Shown here piece after piece: positions 1-5,367 of a DNA stretch of 5,367 nucleotides. Location: contig DLZA01000353.1 of the NCBI GenBank assembly GCA_003447515.1, positions 1 to 5,367 on the forward strand, in the 5' to 3' direction. Below the pieces are notes generated by a model. That model had not been told where the DNA came from, searched no databases, and was given only the letters and a program-made list of their open reading frames with translations. Both the position numbers and the translations under genes were made by a program. The stretch comes from Paracoccaceae bacterium. Its GTDB lineage: Bacteria; Pseudomonadota; Alphaproteobacteria; Rhodobacterales; Rhodobacteraceae. Each line of letters opens with the position of its first letter. Positions within the stretch are counted from its first letter, which is position 1.

Positions 1-1047
1 GTAGCGTGGCCAGGCTACATCGAACGCGGAGAAACTGTAAAAAGTTTCGATTGGGTCAGTGGATTTGAGGAGTCTACCGGATGTATGGTCAATGTGAAAA
101 CAGCTAATACTTCAGACGAAATGGTCGCTTTGATGAATGAGGGCGGATTCGACTTAGTGACTGCCTCCGGTGACGCTTCGCTTCGCATGATTGCTGGAAA
201 GCGTGTTCAGCCAGTTAACATCGATCTTGTTCCTAGCTGGAGTGATGTTGACGACCGATTGAAGCAGGCACCTTGGCACTATGTCAATAATAAGAACTAC
301 GGTGTCCCGTACATGTGGGGCCCCAACGTTTTAATGTACAATACAGAGGTTTTTGGCGACTCGCCTCCAACTTCTTGGTCTGTCGTGTTTAATGAGACCA
401 CGCTGCCAGACGGTCAGACTAACAAAGGCCGCGTGCAGGCTTACGATGGCCCGATCCATGTTGCGGATGCAGCGCTTTATCTCATGACGCATCAGCCTGA
501 TCTTGGTATAGTTTCTCCTTATGAGTTGAACCAAGATCAATACAATGCAGCTCTCGATCTGCTGCGCGGGCAGCGTACCCTCGTCAGCCGTTATTGGCAT
601 GATGCGTTTATTCAGATTGATGATTTCAAGAATGAAGGTATGGCAGCGTCAGGTTCATGGCCGTTTCAAGTCAATCTTTTACAAGGCGATAAACAGCCTG
701 TAGCAAGCGTTATTCCCGAAGAGGGCGCAACTGGTTGGGCGGACACCACAATGATGCACGTGGATGCAGAGAACCCGAATTGTTCCTATATGTGGATGGA
801 GCACACCCTTAGCTCTAACTTGATGAGTGACCTAGGCCTTTGGTTCGGTGCAAATCCAGCTGTTTTGGCTTCCTGTACGGATGGGAGCGGGATGCAAACT
901 GCCGAGGGGTGTACAAAGAACGGTCTGGACGACTTTGACAAGATCCGGTTCTGGCAAACTCCAGTTAGCCAGTGTGAAAGCCAAGGTGAGTGTGTACCTT
1001 ACTACCGGTGGGTTTCTGACTACATAGGCGTTATTGGCGGACGCTGA
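1..1047 (+). CDS. ydcS: Periplasmic polyamine-type ABC transporter substrate-binding protein (YdcS family), 5' end cut by window
   Basis: This is the extracytoplasmic binding protein that would capture a polyamine, probably putrescine, and deliver it to the YdcTUV transporter. The reading frame is open from base 1, so the gene starts upstream. 348 residues are visible, against about 381 in E. coli YdcS (recalled length), so roughly 30 residues including the signal peptide are missing. The ATG at 85 is an internal Met and not the start: codons 1-28, beginning VAWPGYIERGE, match the conserved N-terminus of the mature protein. Family landmarks are NVKTANTSDEMVALMNEGG (visible residues 31-49), FDLVTASGDASLR (50-62), YGVPYMWGPNVLMYNTEVF (100-118), the late NPNC segment (258-261) and the C-terminal SDYIGVIGGR. 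There are six visible cysteines (28, 261, 292, 304, 325, 331), an even number that could form disulfides in the periplasm. E. coli YdcS has also been reported to have polyhydroxybutyrate synthase activity; nothing here tests that. The family is secure, but the exact ligand is inferred. Confidence 0.93.
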   Translation, partial: VAWPGYIERGETVKSFDWVSGFEESTGCMVNVKTANTSDEMVALMNEGGFDLVTASGDASLRMIAGKRVQPVNIDLVPSWSDVDDRLKQAPWHYVNNKNYGVPYMWGPNVLMYNTEVFGDSPPTSWSVVFNETTLPDGQTNKGRVQAYDGPIHVADAALYLMTHQPDLGIVSPYELNQDQYNAALDLLRGQRTLVSRYWHDAFIQIDDFKNEGMAASGSWPFQVNLLQGDKQPVASVIPEEGATGWADTTMMHVDAENPNCSYMWMEHTLSSNLMSDLGLWFGANPAVLASCTDGSGMQTAEGCTKNGLDDFDKIRFWQTPVSQCESQGECVPYYRWVSDYIGVIGGR

Positions 1048-1065
1048 TTCACACGATTTTGTTTA

Positions 1066-1091
1066 CCTGTGGCGCCTCTGTGCGCCACAGG
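1066..1091 (+). promoter_or_regulatory. Intercistronic stem-loop between binding-protein and ATPase genes
   Basis: CCTGTGGCGC (1066-1075) is followed by a 6-base loop, CTCTGT, and then its exact reverse complement GCGCCACAGG (1082-1091). This gives a perfect 10-bp, GC-rich stem. It lies 18 bases after the ydcS stop and ends 5 bases before the AAGGAG of the ydcT ribosome binding site. No run of T follows on either strand, so it does not look like an intrinsic terminator. Hairpins at this place in ABC-importer operons commonly protect the 3' end of the binding-protein mRNA, allowing more binding protein than membrane components. That role is an inference here. It may also influence ribosome access to ydcT. 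Confidence 0.75.
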
Positions 1092-1096
1092 ACCAA

Positions 1097-1102
1097 AAGG
1101 AG
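1097..1102 (+). promoter_or_regulatory. Ribosome binding site of ydcT, decides its GTG start
   Basis: AAGGAG lies 7 bases before the GTG at 1110. It is a near-ideal Shine-Dalgarno sequence and selects that GTG over the upstream in-frame TTG at 1059. The TTG has no ribosome binding site, and the extra 17 codons would read through the hairpin and give a tail unlike the family. Confidence 0.85.
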
Positions 1103-1109
1103 TATTACT

Positions 1110-2099
1110 GTGGCATCGGCAGTTAAGTTTGAGGCGACCTCGCGCTTTTTTGGAGATACTCGCGCTGTTGACGACGTGACGCTTGAAATTGAAGAGGGCG
1201 AATTTTTTGCAATGCTTGGACCATCAGGGTCTGGTAAAACGACCTGCTTACGGCTGATCGCCGGGTTTGAGCGGCCATCACAGGGACGCGTTCATATCTT
1301 TGGGCAGGATGCGACAAATACGCCGCCATATCGGCGTCCAGTAAACACGGTGTTTCAGGATTATGCCTTATTCCCACATCTGAATGTGCAGGATAACGTG
1401 GCGTATGGATTAATGATCGCGCGAGTTCCGAAAGCCGAACGCCACCACGCAGCAGATGAGGCGCTGGATCTTGTTGCGCTTGGCGGCTTTTCCAAACGCA
1501 AACCATCTGAGCTCTCTGGAGGTCAAAGACAACGCGTCGCTTTGGCGCGCGCCCTTGTCAATAAACCAAAGGTATTATTGCTGGATGAGCCGCTCGGCGC
1601 ACTGGATCTAAAGTTGCGTGAGCAGATGCAAGGAGAACTAAAATCGTTGCAGAGACAATTAGGAATCACTTTTGTCTTTGTCACACATGATCAGGGTGAA
1701 GCCTTATCGATGGCCGACCGTGTTGCAGTGTTTAACAATGGAAAAGTGCAGCAAGTTGACAGCCCACTAGTGCTATATGACTCACCTAAAACACCATTTG
1801 TTGCAGATTTCGTTGGCTCCTCCAACGTGTTGCCCGTTGAGATGGTTCAACGGTTGATTGGCGTCGCCAAACTCGCCAGTTTGAGGCCGGAAAACATACG
1901 ACTGGCTGAAGATGGCTTGGTTGGAACTGTGGAATCGCAGGCATTTTTAGGAGCGGCTACACGTCTGGAAGTTGCCGTGGATGGCGCAAGGATCTCGGTA
2001 TTGCTGCCCAAGGGAGCGGAACTCCCAAATGATGGTAGCGAGGTGCATCTGGCTTGGGATGCCGATGCGCTAAATCTGTTAGAGGCTACCAATGGCTAG
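1110..2099 (+). CDS. ydcT: ABC transporter ATP-binding protein (PotA/YdcT family)
   Basis: This is the cytoplasmic ATPase that powers polyamine import by docking on the YdcU and YdcV permeases. From the GTG start the protein has 329 residues, similar to E. coli YdcT (about 337). All nucleotide-binding motifs are intact: Walker A GPSGSGKT (37-44), Q-loop Gln83 in VFQDYALFPH, signature LSGGQ (135-139), Walker B LLLDEP with Asp159 and catalytic Glu160, D-loop ALD (164-166), and H-loop His193 in FVTHDQGEA. The C-terminal part, from about residue 235, contains the LRPENIRL motif typical of the TOBE/MalK-like regulatory domain of the PotA group. The start is chosen because AAGGAG precedes GTG 1110 at ideal spacing. 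The last 8 bases overlap ydcU, which suggests translational coupling. The ATPase alone cannot define the substrate; the assignment to ydcT rests on its neighbours. Confidence 0.95.
   Translation: MASAVKFEATSRFFGDTRAVDDVTLEIEEGEFFAMLGPSGSGKTTCLRLIAGFERPSQGRVHIFGQDATNTPPYRRPVNTVFQDYALFPHLNVQDNVAYGLMIARVPKAERHHAADEALDLVALGGFSKRKPSELSGGQRQRVALARALVNKPKVLLLDEPLGALDLKLREQMQGELKSLQRQLGITFVFVTHDQGEALSMADRVAVFNNGKVQQVDSPLVLYDSPKTPFVADFVGSSNVLPVEMVQRLIGVAKLASLRPENIRLAEDGLVGTVESQAFLGAATRLEVAVDGARISVLLPKGAELPNDGSEVHLAWDADALNLLEATNG
2081..2085 (+). promoter_or_regulatory. Ribosome binding site of ydcU inside the ydcT reading frame
   Basis: AGAGG lies 6 bases before the ATG at 2092, within the last codons of ydcT. 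It supports the overlapping start, which allows ribosomes finishing ydcT at 2099 to reinitiate on ydcU. Confidence 0.6.
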
Positions 2100-3015
2100 C
2101 ACTGCAACATTTGGTGGGCGAGTGTCAGACGCGTTTTGGCGAAAGCCGCGCTTGCTTTTGGCGTTATTATTGGTGCCGCCGGTGTTATGGCTGGGGATCG
2201 TTTATCTGGGATCCCTCTTTGCCCTTTTAGCGCAAAGCTTTTTCTCGATTGACGAGTTTTCGGGCCTCATAAACTACGACTTCACTCTTAAAACATATGG
2301 AGAGCTGTTTCGCCCTTCCAACTTCGATATTTTACTAAGAACTGTGGCGATGGCCGGCGCCGTGACTCTTGCCGCAGCCATCGTAGCCTTTCCCATCGCC
2401 TACTACGCTGCGCGTTATGCTAATGGGCGCTGGAAAGTCATCTTTTATTTGGGGGTGATGCTGCCGCTCTGGTCAAGTTATCTGGTCAAGGTCTATTCTT
2501 GGAAGCTAATCCTTGCCAAGGAGGGTATTCTGAATTGGTTGTTTGAGACGCTGCACTTATCTTGGGTGTTGCAAGCCTACCTATCAGTGCCGGGCATTGG
2601 CGGATATTCCCTGTCGGTAAGTTGGACGGGCACATTTCTGGTTTTCCTATATGTTTGGCTACCTTTCATGATCCTCCCTGTGCAAGCTGCACTGGAACGG
2701 GTACCGTCCTCAATGCTAGAGGCTTCGGGTGATTTGGGAGCCCAGCCGGGACAAACGTTGCGCTATGTTATCTTGCCGCTGGCCTTGCCCGGTATAATAG
2801 CAGGGTCAATTTTTACATTTTCCCTCACTTTAGGGGACTATATTATTCCACAGATTGTAGGGACATCCGCCCGCATGATTGGGCAGGCCGTTTATCAGTT
2901 TCAGGGAACAGCAGGTAACATTCCTTTGGCTGCCGCCTTTGCGGTGGTACCGATCTTGGTTATGGGTATTTATTTAACGATCGCCAGGCGCATGGGGGCT
3001 TTCGATGCACTATAA
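2092..3015 (+). CDS. ydcU: ABC transporter permease, PotB-like (YdcU family)
   Basis: This is one of the two inner-membrane subunits forming the translocation channel for the polyamine, paired with YdcV. The protein has 307 residues (E. coli YdcU is about 313) and six likely membrane segments, at about 21-47, 81-108, 116-141, 178-200, 226-249 and 277-298. The cytoplasmic EAA loop that contacts the ATPase is clear: E210-A-S-G-D-L-G216, with ILP at 227-229. Other family landmarks are [20 protein letters not shown] (124-143), [19 protein letters not shown] (189-207), [17 protein letters not shown] (241-257) and the C-terminal GAFDAL, which matches the end of E. coli YdcU as I recall it. The gene starts 8 bases before the ydcT stop and ends 11 bases after the ydcV start, so it is locked into the operon on both sides. 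The permease family is certain; putrescine as substrate is inferred from context. Confidence 0.94.
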   Translation: MASTATFGGRVSDAFWRKPRLLLALLLVPPVLWLGIVYLGSLFALLAQSFFSIDEFSGLINYDFTLKTYGELFRPSNFDILLRTVAMAGAVTLAAAIVAFPIAYYAARYANGRWKVIFYLGVMLPLWSSYLVKVYSWKLILAKEGILNWLFETLHLSWVLQAYLSVPGIGGYSLSVSWTGTFLVFLYVWLPFMILPVQAALERVPSSMLEASGDLGAQPGQTLRYVILPLALPGIIAGSIFTFSLTLGDYIIPQIVGTSARMIGQAVYQFQGTAGNIPLAAAFAVVPILVMGIYLTIARRMGAFDAL

Positions 3016-3808
3016 AGCGTCACTTGGTTTGAAAATAGCGGCGGCAGCAGGATTACTATTTTTGCACCTGCCAATAATGTTAATCTTTGTCTACGCCTTC
3101 ACTACTGAGGACAAATCCTATCAATGGCCGCCGCCCGGGTTAACACTGAAATGGTTTGCAGTGACTTGGAACCGGCCTGATGTCTGGACGGCCTTGGGTT
3201 TATCCCTGCGAGTTGCGGCTATCTCTACAGCTGTGGCGATGGTCCTTGGAACGCTATGTGCGGCAGCCGTGGCGCGCTCGCGCTTTTTTGGACGCGAAAC
3301 CGTATCACTTCTAGTAATCCTACCGATCGCCTTGCCAGGAATCATCACTGGGATTTCACTACGCTCGGCTTTTAACCTTGTGGATATCCCTTTTAGTTTT
3401 TGGACAATCGTTTTGGGCCACGCAACATTTTGCATCGTGGTTGTCTATAATAATGCGGTAGCTCGATTCCGGCGCACCTCTGGATCGCTGGTTGAGGCCT
3501 CGCTCGACCTTGGGGCGACATATTTTCAGACCCTTCGCTTCGTCATACTGCCCAATATTGCAACCGCCTTGCTTGCAGGCGGGATGCTAGCATTTGCACT
3601 AAGTTTTGACGAGGTTATTGTCACGACGTTCACTGCTGGTCAGCAGCAAACCCTACCAATCTGGATGTTAGAAGAACTCGTTCGGCCCAGGCAGCGTCCT
3701 GTCACTAATGTTGTGGCTATGGTTGTTGTTTTGGTTACCTTTCTGCCGATAGTCGGCGCCTATTACCTAACCCGCGGCACAGAAACTGTCGCTGGACAGG
3801 GCAAATAA
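3005..3808 (+). CDS. ydcV: ABC transporter permease, PotC-like (YdcV family)
   Basis: This is the second channel-forming inner-membrane subunit, partner of YdcU. It has 267 residues, close to E. coli YdcV (about 264), and six predicted membrane segments at about 8-32, 64-90, 98-122, 130-150, 180-205 and 234-256. The ATPase-contact EAA loop reads E164-A-S-L-D-L-G170, with ILP at 181-183. Family signatures include [14 protein letters not shown] (106-119), [20 protein letters not shown] (138-157), [20 protein letters not shown] (199-218) and [11 protein letters not shown] (231-241). The ATG at 3005 lies inside the end of ydcU; a GGGGG at 2994-2998 is a weak ribosome binding site 6 bases ahead, so reinitiation after ydcU is likely. 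The N-terminal MHYKAS fits the MHS start of E. coli YdcV, supporting this start. The gene is complete with no sign of damage. Confidence 0.94.
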   Translation: MHYKASLGLKIAAAAGLLFLHLPIMLIFVYAFTTEDKSYQWPPPGLTLKWFAVTWNRPDVWTALGLSLRVAAISTAVAMVLGTLCAAAVARSRFFGRETVSLLVILPIALPGIITGISLRSAFNLVDIPFSFWTIVLGHATFCIVVVYNNAVARFRRTSGSLVEASLDLGATYFQTLRFVILPNIATALLAGGMLAFALSFDEVIVTTFTAGQQQTLPIWMLEELVRPRQRPVTNVVAMVVVLVTFLPIVGAYYLTRGTETVAGQGK

Positions 3809-3810
3809 AC

Positions 3811-3815
3811 AGGAG
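3811..3815 (+). promoter_or_regulatory. Ribosome binding site of patD
   Basis: AGGAG lies 6 bases before the ATG at 3822, in the 13-base gap after ydcV. Unlike the overlapping permease starts, patD has a free, strong site, so it can be translated independently of ydcV. Confidence 0.8.
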
Positions 3816-3821
3816 ATTTCT

Positions 3822-5246
3822 ATGGAAACGAATATGCTTATCGGTACGAATTTTGAGGCGGGTACCGAAACTGAGGAACCCATTCTGAATCCACGTACGG
3901 GTGAGGTTATCCTGAAATTGCCGGAAGCTTCGCCAGCTCAGATAGACCATGCGGTCAAGTCAGCACGTGCAGCTTTTAAAACGTGGTCGAAGACAACCCC
4001 GAGCGAACGCGCGTCAATGTTGCTTACTATCGCGGATGAAGTAGAAAGTAATTTGGAGGACCTAGCAAAGCTTGAGGCTTTGAATTGTGGCAAGCCGATA
4101 AACGAGGTGCGTAATGAAGAAATACCAGCTGTTGCTGATTGTTTTCGTTTTTTCGCAGGTGCCGTGCGTAACATGCATGGTCCAATAGCTGGTAACTATA
4201 TGGCGAACCACACGTCAATGATTCGACGCGACCCGATTGGTGTAGTAGCTTCAATTGCTCCTTGGAACTACCCTATTATGATGATGGCATGGAAACTTGC
4301 ACCCGCGTTAGCGGGTGGCAACACGGTGGTCATGAAGCCGTCTGAGCAAACACCACTAACTGCCTTGGCATTTGCAAAAATCCTAGCAGAAATCCTGCCC
4401 GACGGAGTGGTGAATGTGATCACCGGTCAGGGTGGATCTGTCGGAAATTTACTTATTAATCATGATGATGTTGATATGGTGTCTATCACAGGAGACGTGG
4501 CTACTGGGAAAAAGGTACTGATGGCAGCTGCCAAAACTGTGAAACGCACGCACTTGGAATTAGGCGGCAAGGCTCCGGTAATCGTTTATAATGATGCCAA
4601 TTTGTCAGCGGTGGTCGAAGGGCTGAAGGCCTTTGGGTTTTACAATGCTGGTCAAGACTGTACCGCTGCATGCCGAATTTACGCTGAAGCAGGGATATAT
4701 GACAAACTGGTCGCTGAATTATCTGCGGCAGCCGCAAGCATCATTTATGACAATGCCGATGATACGTTGAATGAAATCCCACCGTTGATTTCTCAACGCC
4801 AAAACGACCGCGTTGCCAGCTTTGTTGAACGCGCCGCCGAGCAATCACATATTGAGGTTGTCACAGGTGGCAGAACTGAGACAGGCTCAGGGTTCTACTA
4901 TAAACCCACAGTTATAGCAGGGGCATTGCAGGGTGATGAGATTGTGCAACGAGAAGTGTTTGGTCCGGTTGTTTCCATCACTCGTTTTAGCACGGATGAT
5001 CCAGTAATTGATTGGGCAAATGACAGTCCCTATGGGCTCGCAAGCTCTGTTTGGACTGGAAATATTAGCAAGGCAATGGAGGCGACCGCATCATTACAAT
5101 ATGGGTGTACTTGGATTAATACGCACTTCATGTTGACTAACGAGATGCCGCATGGAGGCCTAAAACAATCAGGCTATGGTAAAGACATGTCAATGTACGC
5201 GTTGGAGGACTACACAGCCGTTCGACACATTATGATCGCGCACTAA
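3822..5246 (+). CDS. patD: Gamma-aminobutyraldehyde (1-pyrroline) dehydrogenase, NAD-dependent aldehyde dehydrogenase family
   Basis: This cytoplasmic enzyme oxidises 4-aminobutanal to 4-aminobutyrate (GABA) with NAD+, the second step of putrescine breakdown by the transaminase route. The protein has 474 residues, the same length as E. coli PatD (YdcW) as I recall it. Catalytic residues are present: nucleophile Cys280 in [13 protein letters not shown], general base Glu246 in LELGGKAP, oxyanion-hole Asn149 in APWNYP, and cofactor-binding Lys172 in MKPSE and Glu378 in EVFGP. PatD-like stretches include NCGKPINE (88-95), [20 protein letters not shown] (130-149), [12 protein letters not shown] (425-436) and [16 protein letters not shown] (442-457). 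The dinucleotide loop reads TGDVATG (223-229), where most aldehyde dehydrogenases and E. coli PatD have TGS. The position next to a polyamine importer supports the substrate. A betaine-aldehyde dehydrogenase is the main alternative, since the families are close, but the exact length and the operon context favour PatD. Confidence 0.92.
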   Translation: METNMLIGTNFEAGTETEEPILNPRTGEVILKLPEASPAQIDHAVKSARAAFKTWSKTTPSERASMLLTIADEVESNLEDLAKLEALNCGKPINEVRNEEIPAVADCFRFFAGAVRNMHGPIAGNYMANHTSMIRRDPIGVVASIAPWNYPIMMMAWKLAPALAGGNTVVMKPSEQTPLTALAFAKILAEILPDGVVNVITGQGGSVGNLLINHDDVDMVSITGDVATGKKVLMAAAKTVKRTHLELGGKAPVIVYNDANLSAVVEGLKAFGFYNAGQDCTAACRIYAEAGIYDKLVAELSAAAASIIYDNADDTLNEIPPLISQRQNDRVASFVERAAEQSHIEVVTGGRTETGSGFYYKPTVIAGALQGDEIVQREVFGPVVSITRFSTDDPVIDWANDSPYGLASSVWTGNISKAMEATASLQYGCTWINTHFMLTNEMPHGGLKQSGYGKDMSMYALEDYTAVRHIMIAH

Positions 5247-5367
5247 GGAACGGGACTGTCAAACAACATTGATTTTCATCACTTGTCCAAGTCCAACCCA
5301 AGAAATGCGTCTGTGCGTCCGTTGCGCCTGTACTTTCAGTAACTCTAAGTCAGCTTAAGTCCACCAA
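5247..5367 (+). other. 3' flank of the operon, no gene or clear terminator
   Basis: These 121 bases after the patD stop contain no open frame of gene size on either strand. I found only very short inverted repeats: ACTTG (5281-5285) with CAAGT (5288-5292), and TGAT/ATCA around the TTTC before it. Neither is followed by a T-run, so an intrinsic terminator is not visible and the transcript may end by Rho or beyond the window. Three imperfect TGCGYC units occur at 5306, 5314 and 5323. Confidence 0.6.

Noticed and set aside
85..87. ATG at 85 as the start of the binding-protein gene
   Set aside because: The frame is open to base 1 and the preceding 28 codons match the conserved mature N-terminus, so the gene is cut by the window edge.
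1066..1091. The hairpin as an intrinsic terminator
   Set aside because: The + strand continues with ACCAAAAGGAG and the minus strand with AAACAAAATC, so neither side has a T-run, and the downstream genes clearly belong to the same operon.
1059..1109. TTG at 1059 as an upstream start of the ATPase, adding 17 residues
   Set aside because: It has no ribosome binding site and its codons run through the hairpin. GTG 1110 has AAGGAG at ideal spacing and gives the usual N-terminus of the family.
1123..1506. Minus-strand open frame of 127 codons inside the ATPase gene, and similar antisense frames at 331-600, 1847-2092, 3121-3435, 3735-3950, 3938-4174, 4027-4254 and 4501-4737
   Set aside because: They lie opposite strongly conserved genes, show no recognisable domains, and their compositions look like the shadow of the coding strand.
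5251..5266. GGGACTGTCAAAC-like stretch after patD as a possible insertion-sequence end
   Set aside because: No matching inverted end, target duplication or transposase fragment is visible in the window; the resemblance is too loose to support a call.
5289..5367. Repeated AAGTCCA at 5289-5295 and 5357-5363, with TAAG/CTTA near 5346-5356, as a direct repeat or operator
   Set aside because: A 7-base match and a 4-bp stem are expected by chance in a stretch of this length, and nothing else supports a site.

Overview
The window holds one co-directional five-gene cluster on the + strand. It runs from inside the first gene to about 120 bases before the end of the window. The gene order is periplasmic binding protein, ABC ATPase, permease, permease, aldehyde dehydrogenase. 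This matches Escherichia coli ydcS-ydcT-ydcU-ydcV-patD, and each protein resembles its E. coli counterpart, as recalled from memory, in length, motifs and the sequence of its ends. The host is a Gram-negative member of the Pseudomonadota. Moderate G+C, purine-rich ribosome binding sites and sequences clearly diverged from the E. coli versions make an alphaproteobacterium (Rhodobacterales-like) my best guess. That placement is an inference and was not tested by any search.

Layout: bases 1-1047 encode the polyamine-type binding protein YdcS, with its signal peptide and first residues outside the window. Bases 1048-1109 are a short gap containing a perfect 10-bp hairpin and then the ribosome binding site of the ATPase gene. 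Bases 1110-3808 encode YdcT, YdcU and YdcV, joined by overlaps of 8 and 11 bases. After a 13-base gap, bases 3822-5246 encode PatD, a gamma-aminobutyraldehyde dehydrogenase. Bases 5247-5367 contain no gene or convincing terminator that I can see.

How the genes work together (inference from the families): YdcS captures a polyamine, most likely putrescine, in the periplasm. YdcU and YdcV carry it across the inner membrane, powered by YdcT. Inside the cell, an aminotransferase or oxidase not present in this window would convert putrescine to 4-aminobutanal (1-pyrroline). PatD then oxidises that to 4-aminobutyrate (GABA), which feeds succinate and nitrogen metabolism. The cluster thus couples import to the second catabolic step.

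I do not see a previously undescribed system here. The points most worth a second look are the intercistronic hairpin after the binding-protein gene, the overlap at the permease junction that appears to be shared with E. coli, and an Asp in place of the usual Ser in the cofactor-binding loop of PatD.
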